Shown: positions 34,742 to 44,017, numbered from the stretch's first letter. The stretch: DNA of 64,000 nt from Dethiosulfatarculus sandiegensis (GCF_000931935.2 NZ_AZAC01000067.1:62001-126000), one strand, 5' to 3'. Program-made: numbers and translations. The notes: generated from the letters alone by a model not told the origin.

Positions 34742-35761
34742 TTACTTGAAGGGGAAGCCGTACATCAGGCCGCCTTTGGTCCACAGGGCGTTTTTGCCCC
34801 TTTCAAGGGCCAAGGGGGTGTTCTTGCCGACGTTCCTCTCGAAGATTTCGCCGTAGTTGCCCATGTTTTTGATGATGTTGTAGGCAAAGTCCCTGTTGAC
34901 GCCCATGGCGCCGGCGATTCCTTCGCTCACCTTCAGGAAGCGCTTCACCACGGGATCGTTGCTTTTGAGTTTTTCATCCACGTTCTTGGAGGTGATGCCC
35001 AGTTCCTCGGCATTGATCAGGGCGATCACGCTGGCGTTGACAATGTCGTACCACTGGTCGTCGCCGTGGCTCACGCAGGGAGCCAGGGGCTCCTTGGAGA
35101 TGATCTCAGGCAGGATCACGTATTTTTTGGGATTCGGGGAGACCACGCGCATGGCCGCCAACTGGGAGGTGTCGGAGGTGACGCAGTCACAACGTCCACC
35201 GTAAAAGGCTTCCTGCAGGGCGGCCTGGTTCCTGATGACCACGGGCTTGAAGGACATGCCGTTTTTGCGGAAATAGTCGGCCACGTTAAGTTCCGTGGTG
35301 GAGCCGGGCAGGGTGCAGATCGAGGCGCCGTCCAGATCCTTGGCGCTTTTCACGCCCAGGTCCTTGGGAACCATGAAGCCCTGGCCGTCATAGAAGTTCA
35401 CATGGCCGAAGTTGATGCCCATGGCGGTTTCACGGCTGAGAGTGGTGGTGACGTTTCTGCAGAGTACGTCCACTTCTCCGGATTGCAGAGCGGTGAAACG
35501 GGCGGTTGAGGTCAAAGGCATGAATTTAAGCTTGTCCGGGGTCCCGAAGACCGCGCAGGAAATAGCCCTTGCCGTGTCAATGTCCAGTCCGCGCCAGACG
35601 CCTTTTTTGTCCGGCATGGCAAAGCCGGCCACGCCTTCACTGACGCCAACATTAATGAAACCTCTTTCCTTGATTTTATCCAGGGTCTTGCCTGCCAGCG
35701 CAGTTCCGGCGGCGAGCATGGTCAGGACCACAGTGATGGTCATAATCTTAAGTGCTCTCAT
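34742..35761 (-). CDS. aapJ: amino-acid ABC transporter substrate-binding protein, AapJ-like
   Basis: 339 residues; ATG 35761 with GGAGAG upstream, followed by a clear signal peptide (MTITVVLTMLAAGTALAG). The mature part is a polar amino acid binding protein: KTLDKIKERGFINVGVSEGVAGFAMPD, RGLDIDTARAISCAVFG, TSTARFTALQSGEVDVLCRN and the AapJ-typical TTTLSRETAMGINFG. It is periplasmic and delivers the ligand to AapQM. Codon use is as biased as in the 23997-27736 cluster, which suggests heavy expression. Confidence 0.95.
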   Translation of the reverse strand: MRALKIMTITVVLTMLAAGTALAGKTLDKIKERGFINVGVSEGVAGFAMPDKKGVWRGLDIDTARAISCAVFGTPDKLKFMPLTSTARFTALQSGEVDVLCRNVTTTLSRETAMGINFGHVNFYDGQGFMVPKDLGVKSAKDLDGASICTLPGSTTELNVADYFRKNGMSFKPVVIRNQAALQEAFYGGRCDCVTSDTSQLAAMRVVSPNPKKYVILPEIISKEPLAPCVSHGDDQWYDIVNASVIALINAEELGITSKNVDEKLKSNDPVVKRFLKVSEGIAGAMGVNRDFAYNIIKNMGNYGEIFERNVGKNTPLALERGKNALWTKGGLMYGFPFK

Positions 35762-35855
35762 GGTCGATACTCTCCAGAACAAGATGTTGTTGATGAAGGC
35801 CACTCAAAATGAGCGGTTTTTGCTGGTTTTCTTTCTTCCTCCTGGTTTTGGGCAG

Positions 35856-35889
35856 TTTAACCAGGGCCAAATCACGGGCCCTGGTTAAA
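35856..35889 (-). other. hairpin between second sulfatase-fold gene and aapJ
   Basis: TTTAACCAGGGCC and its complement form a perfect 13-base stem around an 8-base loop, just after the stop at 35898. No T tract follows on the minus strand, so it may be a processing or stabilising stem inside one operon, or a weak terminator. Confidence 0.65.
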
Positions 35890-35897
35890 TTCCGATT

Positions 35898-37415
35898 CTA
35901 GGCAAAGGTCTTTATTTTGGCCTTTAAGAGATCAATGTCCTCTGAGCTGCCGTTTTTCTCGGCCAGGTAATCGGTCAAAGCCGAGACCATCTCAGCGGCC
36001 AGTTCTTTGTTTTCGTTGAAGACGTCTTTTTCCTGGCCCGGGTCGCTTTCGAGATTAAAGAGCTGCGGCGCTTCTTCTTCCCGCCCACCGATGAAAAGAA
36101 CGTGCTTTTTACCTGTGACGGTGATCCAGAACATGGTGCTGTCCGCCTCGGGGGTGAGGGAGAAGGAGAAGTTGGCGTTTAAGCGCCCCAGACGCTGGGA
36201 ACTGAAGATATAATCCCTGTCCCAGGCCTTTTCTCCCCTGATCAAGGGCAGAAGCGACTGACCGTCAAGAAGATTCAAGCCTTTATCCCGGCCCAGCATA
36301 ATACCTTTGAGCTCCTGGGCGATCTCACGGAAAGGCAGGGGCGCCTTGCCCGGCAGCTTGGCCTTGGTATCCACTCCGGCCAGGTCAAGGATAGTGGGGG
36401 TTATGTCGATGGGCTGCACCATCTCGCTGATGGTGGTGCCTTTGGCCTCCTGGCCCGGGAGCTTCATGATCATGGGGACGTGGATTACATCGTCATACAG
36501 GGGCCAGGGGCCTCTTGTGTCTGTTTCCGAGATATTGAGCTTGCCGCACCTGTTGTGCTCACCCAATAGGATTCCGTGGTCGCTGGTAAAGATTATGAGG
36601 CTTTCGTCATAGATTCCCACATCTTTCATCTTGCGGATCACGGTTCCCACCCATTTGGAGACCAGCTCGATCTCACCTTTGTAGCGGGCCCGCATATCAT
36701 CGAGGTCATCTTCGCTAAAGACGTCGGCTGGTCCGTAGTTCGGCATGGTCATGGGGGTGCCGGTATAACCGGGGTGATATTTCTCTACATAGTAATCCGG
36801 GGGATTCCAGGGCTCGTGGGGATCAAAGAAGTCCAGATGCAGGAGGAAATCGTCCGCCTTGTAGTTGAACTCCAGCCATTTGCTGGCAATCTGGGCCAGG
36901 CGGGGAGGGAAGCGGTCCTCTTCCCAGCGCCAGTGGCTGCAGACCCAGTCTGTCAGGTCTGCCTGGGTGTGGTCGCCAAAATAGAAACTGTGCCGGGCTT
37001 TTTCGATTGGAATGGTGTGGTTCAAAGGCTCATTCGCCTTGGTGAAATAGATGTCCCTTTCCTGACCTCTTTCCAGGTGATGGCCAATATATCCCCGGTT
37101 GTAATTCTGCTCGTGGCGCAGGATTTCGTTGGTGTCTGTAATGAGTTGGGTTACATAGCCGTGGTCCAACAGAATTTCCGAAACGGTGATGTCGTTGGGA
37201 GTCAGCGGCTGCCATCCCCGGGTGGGGAAACCCAATCGGCCTGTGAGCATGTCGAAGCGCTGGGGTACAGTCGGGAAGCTGCCGGCGTAGCACTTGTCAA
37301 AACAGACCGAATCAGCCATCAGGGCATCCAGCTCAGGTGTGTCCACCTGCTGGCGGCCGAAGGCCCCTATGTGGTCAAATCTGAAAGAATCCGAAAGGAT
37401 GAGAACGATCTTCAT
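35898..37415 (-). CDS. sulfatase-fold hydrolase with Thr at the catalytic position (2)
   Basis: A 505-residue cytoplasmic paralogue of the enzyme at 26432. MKIVLILSDSFRFDHIGAFG carries the first metal Asp, LDFFDPHEPWNPPDYYVEKY is nearly the same as in the first enzyme, and IFTSDHGILLGEHNRCGK gives the second metal site. The catalytic motif is T49-V-P-Q-R53, again Thr at the place of formylglycine and at the same residue number. It is longer, with an insertion at about 330-400. ATG 37415 has AAGGAG 6-7 bases upstream. It is the first gene of the operon with aapJQMP and the PLP enzyme, so it probably acts on the imported substrate in the cytoplasm. Confidence 0.88.
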   Translation of the reverse strand: MKIVLILSDSFRFDHIGAFGRQQVDTPELDALMADSVCFDKCYAGSFPTVPQRFDMLTGRLGFPTRGWQPLTPNDITVSEILLDHGYVTQLITDTNEILRHEQNYNRGYIGHHLERGQERDIYFTKANEPLNHTIPIEKARHSFYFGDHTQADLTDWVCSHWRWEEDRFPPRLAQIASKWLEFNYKADDFLLHLDFFDPHEPWNPPDYYVEKYHPGYTGTPMTMPNYGPADVFSEDDLDDMRARYKGEIELVSKWVGTVIRKMKDVGIYDESLIIFTSDHGILLGEHNRCGKLNISETDTRGPWPLYDDVIHVPMIMKLPGQEAKGTTISEMVQPIDITPTILDLAGVDTKAKLPGKAPLPFREIAQELKGIMLGRDKGLNLLDGQSLLPLIRGEKAWDRDYIFSSQRLGRLNANFSFSLTPEADSTMFWITVTGKKHVLFIGGREEEAPQLFNLESDPGQEKDVFNENKELAAEMVSALTDYLAEKNGSSEDIDLLKAKIKTFA

Positions 37416-38700
37416 TAAAAGCTCCTTGGCATGGCAAAAGCCATATGTGAAATAAGGGACAAATAGTCATGGCTTTGTCCGGTTTAACGGAAAGGCCGCA
37501 GCCAAAGCGGCCGACCATGTTGGGTTTGTCTTTACCCGGGCTCAAAAGGCTTTTTAAAAGCCTTGCCGGATCCTTTTTGGGGTTGGGTTGAAATTGGGTT
37601 AATAAATAGGGTTTTGATTTTTAAGACGCTTATTTTCTTGTTCTTTCCCAGGTGCATTGTCGAGTTCTCGGAAAAGTGAGTTCTTTTTCGATCTTTTCCG
37701 GCGACAAGCTCCTTTAAGTGCTTTTCAAAAATAGAGCCTAAGGGGAGAGGCCGTTTACCCTGCGTTTTTTGCCTTGGCTGCCTTAGTTTTGTTTGGAAAT
37801 AAAAAAGGGAGGAAAATCGAGGCTTGCCTGTGGTTTTGCTGATTTTTGCTAATGGTCTGTTATCATTAAAGTGCATTGTAAAGTAAAGGTCTTTAGGAGG
37901 CGTAAAGCAAGTCTGGAAGTGAAAATAATTTGGTGATGATAAAGGGAAAGTTAACAGTTTATTTTTATTGATTTGTTTTGTAAAAATTGTTTCTTGCTGC
38001 ATTTTCGGATACGCCCTTGCTAAAAGCATCGTCCGTGACAAATGTTTACTGAAATATGAATAGACAATATAACGCAGCAAGTCAATTCTAAAAAGTAAAT
38101 TGTGTTATTAATAAAAATGATACTAAAAAAAATAAATAATTTTAAATATTTACACGTAAAAGTAAAATAAAAATAATATAATTTTAAAATTGTAACGCTA
38201 AAAGTAATACGTTTATCTTATTGGGATTTGCCTTAAAATATAGTTAGTAGGTGGGAATGTAAACGTGAATTTTTCAACTGATCCTAGTAGAAAATCATTT
38301 TTCCGGAAAGAATGAAAATTGTAAAAGGTAAAACATTTATTTTTGTCTTACCTTTTATCTTTAATAAAAAATATTGTGTAATTTTACAGGTACTGAGAAG
38401 TGGGATGATTTGGGCGGAAGTGTCGACAAATTGAAAGCAGTCTAAAATGTAAAACATTTGGCAAAGAGCCTTCTGAAATAAACCGGGGGTGTGGGGAGAG
38501 CAAAGGATAAGGCGTTTTTGATATGACAATCAAGAGGATAGAGCCGGGAAAGGACCTAAGCCGTGCGGTGTTATAGGGTGGTGATTCGGCTACGGATGCT
38601 GAACGCGCCGCCTCGGAATCAACTGAGACGGCGCATTGTTTTAAATCATTAGAGTATTTGAACAATCCCCTCTCGGTGTGTTCCGGGAGGCTTTCGCTGC
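37416..38700. other. 1.28-kb intergenic region, very AT-rich from 38080 to 38400
   Basis: It holds the promoter region of the minus-strand operon at 37415. A 10-base inverted repeat (TAAAAGGTAA and complement, 38322-38331 and 38348-38357) lies in the AT-rich core, a palindromic AAGGC-T/A-GCCTT element near 37547-37566, and a GC-rich hairpin at 38605. The string TAAAACATTT occurs twice (near 38330 and 38449). A 182-codon reading frame on the minus strand (37532-38080) has a composition and lack of motifs that make it unconvincing. No RNA gene was recognised. Confidence 0.5.
38605..38642 (+). terminator. GC-rich hairpin with following T tract
   Basis: GCGCCG-c-CTC pairs with GAG-a-CGGCGC around a 10-base loop, followed by ATTGTTTT on the plus strand. 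No plus-strand gene ends here, so it may terminate an unannotated small RNA starting in the region upstream; it may also be chance. Confidence 0.45.
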
Positions 38701-39234
38701 TCAGGCGGTTTTTCTTCCGGCCTGCTCCATAATGTTATTCATCCAGTCCGGGGCCGTAACCTCTTGCTGGGGGAAGAGTTCCTTTACGTAAGGTTTGATG
38801 TCAAGCACCGGGCTTTGATCCAAAGCGTCCAGGCCCATTACTGTGAGCACGTTTTGCCGGCGATTGACGAGTTTTACCACGGTCATCAAGAGGGGATTGG
38901 GCCTGGCCGGGCTGTAGGTGGTGAACACGCCGGTAAGGGGCAGGTCCTTTACCCCCATGGGGTGCACCTGATTCAGGGCCCGGCCCGCAGCCGGAGTCTT
39001 ATGACCCCAATAAAAAACGATCAAATGGGAATATTCCTCTATCCCGTTCAATAGATCAGTTCTGGCCGGGTTGATGACAATCTCCGAGGTGAGCTGTTTC
39101 ATTTCAGCCACCTTTTCCCAAAAGACCAAGAGCTCTTCTTTTAGTTCCAACCCGTTTTCATGGCTGAACATGAGAGGCTCTTTGATCTGGTTTTTTACCC
39201 TTCCCACTGGCTTAAGAGTGATCGCTTCTGTCAT
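38701..39234 (-). CDS. trmO: TsaA/TrmO-domain protein (tRNA m6t6A methyltransferase family)
   Basis: 177 residues from ATG 39234, which has GGAGG 8 bases upstream; a GTG at 39249 is in frame but less likely. TsaA-domain motifs are present: LNGIEEYSHLIVFYWGHK, GVFTTYSPARPNPLLMTVVKLV and GLDALDQSPVLDIKPYV. E. coli TrmO of this family adds a methyl group to t6A37 of tRNA-Thr using SAM. This protein is the shorter single-domain type and carries Tyr-Ser-Pro-Ala where many have Arg-Ser-Pro-x, so the activity is not certain. It follows a SAM methyltransferase gene and lies near fmdE and the activase; TsaA proteins are common beside such genes in anaerobes. Confidence 0.8.
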   Translation of the reverse strand: MTEAITLKPVGRVKNQIKEPLMFSHENGLELKEELLVFWEKVAEMKQLTSEIVINPARTDLLNGIEEYSHLIVFYWGHKTPAAGRALNQVHPMGVKDLPLTGVFTTYSPARPNPLLMTVVKLVNRRQNVLTVMGLDALDQSPVLDIKPYVKELFPQQEVTAPDWMNNIMEQAGRKTA

Positions 39235-39321
39235 ACCGGGAACCTCCACTTTATCTTCTCTTCTTAGTTGGGTGGGGTACGCCGGCTCCGGCTACCCGGA
39301 AACCAGAGGCAAAGGACTGGC

Positions 39322-39939
39322 TTAACCGGGGATCGCCTTGCCGGGCCTTTCAAAAATAATCATATATGTTTTGCCTAAATCAGTATAGTTGATTTGTGTA
39401 AATCCGTAGGGCTTAAGTCCGCGATTCATTTCTTCGGGCGAGATCCTGAGGTTCATTGGGGGGCCCCAGTTTGTTTCTTCCTTTTTACACTCGATAATTG
39501 CCAGCCTGCCTCCTGGTTTCAATACTCGGACTATTTCCGGAAATAGGTTTAAGTCGAACTTTGGCCAAGGGAAGATATGCAGCACCGTGCTTATAAGGCA
39601 CAGGTCCATGGTTCCATCCCCAAGGGGCAACATGCTGACAATATTCGCCTCCATGATTTCCAGATTGTGGATTCCATTTTCCCGGGCCCTTTCAGTCAGG
39701 GCGGTCAGTGCATCTCCCCATCTGTCCAAGGCAAAGACATGCCCCTCCGGTTGTACTTCCCTGGCAGCCTCAAGGCTGTAATCTCCCGGTCCACAGCCCA
39801 GGTCCGCCACCAGGTCGCCCGGTCTCAGTTTGAGTTTTTGAAAAACCAATTGGGGATCATGCATCCAGTAGCTGCTGGGGCCCCGGCCCCGCCTGTGGGG
39901 GCTCTCTCCGCATTTATGTTGATTGGTGTTGGTTGACAT
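39322..39939 (-). CDS. class I SAM-dependent methyltransferase
   Basis: About 205 residues from ATG 39939 (AAAGGA upstream). SAM-binding motif I is VADLGCGPGDYSLEAA, the acidic residue after beta 2 lies in HVFALDRWGD, and post-I motifs are MDLCLISTVLHIFPWP and RVLKPGGRLAIIECKKEE. The C-terminal NLRISPEEMNRGLKPYGF resembles small-molecule methyltransferases of the UbiE/arsenite-methyltransferase kind, but no Cys pattern for arsenite is seen. The substrate is unknown. An N-terminal HKCGESPHRRGRGPSSYWM segment is conserved-looking. It follows the giant activase gene by 82 bases. Confidence 0.82.
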   Translation of the reverse strand: MSTNTNQHKCGESPHRRGRGPSSYWMHDPQLVFQKLKLRPGDLVADLGCGPGDYSLEAAREVQPEGHVFALDRWGDALTALTERARENGIHNLEIMEANIVSMLPLGDGTMDLCLISTVLHIFPWPKFDLNLFPEIVRVLKPGGRLAIIECKKEETNWGPPMNLRISPEEMNRGLKPYGFTQINYTDLGKTYMIIFERPGKAIPG

Positions 39940-39983
39940 TCTTTTTTCCTTTTTCATTGCGCCGAAAAGATCCGTATCCGGTT

Positions 39984-40016
39984 TTTTCCGGGAGCCCACT
40001 TTGGGCTCCCGGAAAA
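39984..40016. other. perfect 14-base inverted repeat after the activase gene
   Basis: TTTTCCGGGAGCCC and its complement flank a 5-base loop just past the stop at 40022. T precedes and A follows the stem on either strand, so it lacks a proper terminator tract in both directions except as a symmetric A/T-flanked stem. It may stabilise the 3' end of the activase message. Confidence 0.6.
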
Positions 40017-40021
40017 GGAAA

Positions 40022-43000
40022 TTACAGGTAGTGGATAAAGGATTCTATTTTGGCCAATGTATTGTCATCCTGGTTTCCGTCAAAAGTCAGTTCCAAAGTG
40101 GGCTTAAGTCCGGGCAGGGCTCTTTCCAGCACACCCAAGGCGATATTGGTGTTTTCATAGGTGGAAGCCAGGCATATGACACCTTGCACTCCTTTGGGGC
40201 AATGCCGATGTTTGGCGTGTCGATAACGGCCGTTTATACCGGCGTAATATCCCACGGTCTGATCCGCCGCTTTTCTCAGTTCTTCAAGTTCGCCCGAGAA
40301 AGGCGAGAACTCACCAAGCTCTTGGGCAACCAGCTGCATGGACCGCTTGAGGTTTTCCAGGTTTTGCCGGTAAACGTCGGTGACTTTAGAGGAGTTTTGG
40401 TCGCAGAAGTCCTGCCAGAAGAACCACATGTACTCGCTCATCGGGCACTTGATCAGCCTTTGCCCTGATCTTAGTATCTCCAGTAATCTGAAGTCATTAA
40501 GCCGGTCGTTAAAGAGCAGGGCAGGGTCTCCCAGGGCCAGGATTGTCTTGTGCCCCGGCAATTCGTTCAGGATCAGCCTGATATCGCTGGCTAATTTAAG
40601 CAGGCTTTCAGGCCCGAAGGTACCTTTGTTTATCTCAGAAAAGGTGAATTCGGCCAGCCGGTTTTGTTTTTCCGTTGGCGCCAGGTTGATAAGGTCTCCG
40701 GCTATCAGCCCCAGAATAATCTGATTCACCTGAGATTCCGGCAAAAACAAAGCATCTTCCATATAGGGCGAGAGGATGTCGAGATGGCTTTTACCCTGTT
40801 CGTTCAGCATGGTCCTCACCAGCCTGCTGTATTGGCCGTCCGCCTCGGCCCCCTCGCATTGGGGAATCAAAAAGGCCGGTTTTTGGGGGGCGTCGCCGTT
40901 TTTCCCCGCTTGGAGCAAGACATCGCCCAAAAGCGCGGCAAAGGAGAAATACTCACTGGTCATAGTGTGTTTCCGCCCTGCCTCTATGGCGTTTTGGCTG
41001 GTGGGGTCAAGGACTTGGGCCTTGATATTGTTTTGCTCGAAAAGGGCCGCAAATATTTGCGAATAGGGCGGTAAGTAGGGGAGGAACAAAGTGGGCTCCC
41101 CTTCCAGTTCGCTAAGTTTGCTCTTTAGATTGGCTTGGGGACAAACCGCCTGCTCCACATAGGTGCCAATCTCAGCTGCGGGAACGGGTTTGATTTTTTC
41201 CAGGCTGCTTACAAAGGCCTCCACCCTGGTTATGACCCCCACATCAGAGGAATGCTCATCCACTTCAATGTTCAGGTAAGGCTTGCCCTGCATGATTTCC
41301 CGGAAGTAGTGGATAAAGACAGCATCCGGACCGCAGCAATGGTGGGTCAGGAAAATGGGATACAGATTGGGGTGCTCTGCCACCAGACGGGCCGACTCCA
41401 ATATGTGCTGTCCAAAGGGCCAATACATATTGGGATGCCCGGAAGCTATGTCTGTTTCCGGAAGGTCAAAGAAGTTAAGCACCTTGTAGCCCATCTCCAT
41501 GAGCTTGCCGGGTATGCCCATATTCAAAACCGGGTCGGCTACTCCATAGACCTTGGAGATCAGAACAAAGGCCTTTTCTTCGGGCCCCACTTTGGCCAGG
41601 GCCTTTTTACCTTGTTCCTGCATCCTGTTTTCAAAGGCGTGGAAGGCTTGCATGCCCGCCTGCAGGGCCTTTTGGGTCTCCTGTTGGGTCTTGCCCAACT
41701 TTTCTCCCAATTTGCCCAGGCTCTGCATCATGAACTGAGGGCCAAGATTAAAGGCAAAGGTGGGGGACAACAGTTCAATACCGTGCTTATCAAGCTCCAT
41801 GGCCTGATTCACCAATTTAAAGGCCAGCTGCATATAGGCGCAGCCAAAGTCCTGCCTGGTGTGGGAGCCCGGGTGTTCTACGGTGTACAGGTCCGGGAAA
41901 AAAATATAATCTACTTTTTTATTAACAAGTTCAGCCACATGTCCGTTAATTAGCTTAACCGGGTAGCAGGTTTCATCCAAAGAGTATTCCTGGCTTAGGG
42001 CAATGGTCTTTTCGTTGCTGGCCTCGGACATGATGACATTAAAGCCCAGCTCTTTGAAAAAGGTGCTGAACATGGGGTACATGCCAAAGGTGAACAAGGC
42101 CCGGGGAATGCCGACCGTTTTTTTGGTCTTATCTGTTGTCCCGTCATAACCCTGGAAGATGAGATCATTCACCCGCTCGTTAAAGCGGTCGAGCTGCTTT
42201 GCCTTTGAATCCCGGTCCTGGTTTTGATCTGCCGCGGTATTGGTTCTTTCCGCCCTGAAGCCTTTGAACTTGCTTTTGGCTTGTCCCATGGCTTCACGGG
42301 CCAGGATAGCCGCTCCCATGGCCCCTGTTACACTGAAGAAACGGGGAATGAAGATCTCCTTGCCGGTGAGGGATTTAAAGGCGTTGACCACACCCTGGTT
42401 ATAGGCAACTCCGCCCTGGAACGATATTTTCCGGCCGATCTTTTTGTTGCCCACCACCCGGTTCAGGTAGTTTTTGACAATGGAATAGCAAAGCCCCGCC
42501 GATATATCCTCCAACTTGGCTCCCTGAGCCAGATGGGCGGCTATATTGGTCTCCATGAATACCGTGCACCTCTCACCTAAGTTGGTGGGGTTGTTGCTGA
42601 AAAGGGCAATCTCGCCCAGGTCTTCCACAGGGATGTTGAACTTTTTGGCCTGTTCTTCAATAAAGGAGCCTGTCCCTGCTGCGCAGACCTTGTTCATCTG
42701 GAAGTCTGTAACTACTTCATCGGTCAGGCTTATGAACTTGGAATCCTGGCCCCCGATCTCAAAAATGGTGTCTATTTCCGGGTCTATGGTCATGGCCGCC
42801 TTGGCCTGGGCGGTGATTTCATCTTTGATCACATCCGCTCCGACCATCTCGGCGATCATATACCTGCCCGAGCCTGTAACCCCCACCCCGGCGATTTCGA
42901 TATCGGCTCCGTGTTCTTTTTCAAGCTCCTTGAGGCCCTTGGCCACCTGGGAGGCGGGCCTGCCCAGAGTGCGCAGGTATTTGTAGGACAGCACCCGGTC

Positions 43001-44017
43001 TTCTGAGTCGGTTAAAACCAGGTTTGTGCTGGTTGAACCCACATCAATGCCAAGAAAGACTTTTCCAAAGCCTTCGCCACCGCTAGGTTCGTAAACCCGG
43101 TGTCTGTTTTTATTCTCCACTTTGCCAAAGGATGCCAGGCAGGTCAGGTTTTCCGCCTTTTCAGATAACAGGGCAAGATCCTTTACCTGGTCAAGGCTCT
43201 GCAAAAGGTCATCAATGTCCAGGGGTGTTTCCTGACGGCCGGCCAGAGATGCAGCTCCCAGGGCGCCCAGATAGTGGGAGTGGGGTGAAATCAAAAGTTC
43301 ATCTTCCTGAAGCCGCAGTATCTCCAAAAGAGCCGCCACAATTGCCTGGTTCTGAGCCACGCCGCCGGCAAAAAGTATGGGTTTTTTTCGCGGCAGTTTT
43401 TTCATCACCGCGCCGCGGAAGTTTTTGACAACCGCATGGGCCAAACCCATAAGGATATCTTCCACACTGACGCCCTGCTGCTGGTGGTGGGTGATATCGG
43501 TCTTGGCAAAGACGCTGCACCTGCCTGCTATTCTGGGGATGCTTTTGGCCTTTAGGGCGTGGGTGGCGTAATCATCCAGCTCGAGCTCCAGCCTGGAAAG
43601 TTGCTCCTCCAGAAAAGAGCCGGTTCCCGCAGAACAACTGGAGTTGATGGATATCTTGATCCTTGATTGGTCGGCTGAACTGAAGTCAGTGATGAATTTG
43701 GCGCTCTGACCTCCGATTTCAATTATGGAACCCACTTCCTGATCAAGATAAAGGGCGCCTTCCACCAGGGATTCAACGTTGTTGATAGTCGGGAGATCAC
43801 CTGCTCTTTTAAGTAAAGCGGCTCCGCTTCCGGTGACTGCACCGAAGACGGTTTCCTCCGGGTCAAGGAGCGGCAAAAGTTCTTGCAGGCAATCTTTAAA
43901 TGTGGGCCAGGCCCTGCCTTTGTGGGGCTGGTATATGGACTTAACAAGTTTTCCCGTTTCGTCAAGAAGACATAATTTTACTGATGAAGAACCTATATCG
44001 ATTCCAAGGCTGGACAT
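40022..44017 (-). CDS. giant double activase of the 2-hydroxyacyl-CoA dehydratase/BadF family
   Basis: 1331 residues in three parts. Two ASKHA ATPase domains of the BadF/HgdC type come first: residues about 3-265 (GIDIGSSSVKL, VTGSGAALL, IIEIGGQSAKFI, SCSAGTGSFLEEQ, GRCSVFAKTD) and about 320-580 (LGIDVGSTSTNLVL, GVGVTGSGRYM, IFEIGGQDSKFI, KVCAAGTGSFIEEQ, GERCTVFMETN). Each retains the two Cys that ligate a [4Fe-4S] cluster in HgdC dimers, so the chain may form its cluster internally. The remaining 700 residues match the DUF2229/HgdB-like region, with DETCYPVKLINGHV and LTHHCCGPDAVFIHYFRE. Such proteins use ATP to inject low-potential electrons; the acceptor enzyme is not in the window. AGGAG precedes ATG 44017. 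Confidence 0.92.
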   Translation of the reverse strand: MSSLGIDIGSSSVKLCLLDETGKLVKSIYQPHKGRAWPTFKDCLQELLPLLDPEETVFGAVTGSGAALLKRAGDLPTINNVESLVEGALYLDQEVGSIIEIGGQSAKFITDFSSADQSRIKISINSSCSAGTGSFLEEQLSRLELELDDYATHALKAKSIPRIAGRCSVFAKTDITHHQQQGVSVEDILMGLAHAVVKNFRGAVMKKLPRKKPILFAGGVAQNQAIVAALLEILRLQEDELLISPHSHYLGALGAASLAGRQETPLDIDDLLQSLDQVKDLALLSEKAENLTCLASFGKVENKNRHRVYEPSGGEGFGKVFLGIDVGSTSTNLVLTDSEDRVLSYKYLRTLGRPASQVAKGLKELEKEHGADIEIAGVGVTGSGRYMIAEMVGADVIKDEITAQAKAAMTIDPEIDTIFEIGGQDSKFISLTDEVVTDFQMNKVCAAGTGSFIEEQAKKFNIPVEDLGEIALFSNNPTNLGERCTVFMETNIAAHLAQGAKLEDISAGLCYSIVKNYLNRVVGNKKIGRKISFQGGVAYNQGVVNAFKSLTGKEIFIPRFFSVTGAMGAAILAREAMGQAKSKFKGFRAERTNTAADQNQDRDSKAKQLDRFNERVNDLIFQGYDGTTDKTKKTVGIPRALFTFGMYPMFSTFFKELGFNVIMSEASNEKTIALSQEYSLDETCYPVKLINGHVAELVNKKVDYIFFPDLYTVEHPGSHTRQDFGCAYMQLAFKLVNQAMELDKHGIELLSPTFAFNLGPQFMMQSLGKLGEKLGKTQQETQKALQAGMQAFHAFENRMQEQGKKALAKVGPEEKAFVLISKVYGVADPVLNMGIPGKLMEMGYKVLNFFDLPETDIASGHPNMYWPFGQHILESARLVAEHPNLYPIFLTHHCCGPDAVFIHYFREIMQGKPYLNIEVDEHSSDVGVITRVEAFVSSLEKIKPVPAAEIGTYVEQAVCPQANLKSKLSELEGEPTLFLPYLPPYSQIFAALFEQNNIKAQVLDPTSQNAIEAGRKHTMTSEYFSFAALLGDVLLQAGKNGDAPQKPAFLIPQCEGAEADGQYSRLVRTMLNEQGKSHLDILSPYMEDALFLPESQVNQIILGLIAGDLINLAPTEKQNRLAEFTFSEINKGTFGPESLLKLASDIRLILNELPGHKTILALGDPALLFNDRLNDFRLLEILRSGQRLIKCPMSEYMWFFWQDFCDQNSSKVTDVYRQNLENLKRSMQLVAQELGEFSPFSGELEELRKAADQTVGYYAGINGRYRHAKHRHCPKGVQGVICLASTYENTNIALGVLERALPGLKPTLELTFDGNQDDNTLAKIESFIHYL

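Noticed and set aside
37532-38080. 182-codon minus-strand frame in the large intergenic region
   Set aside because: Lys/Phe/Pro-rich low-complexity composition, no SD, no motif, and it lies where the promoter region of the next operon is expected.
38520-38660. tRNA or other known structured RNA around the GC-rich hairpin
   Set aside because: No cloverleaf, T-loop sequence, tmRNA or 6S-type features; only one stem is visible.
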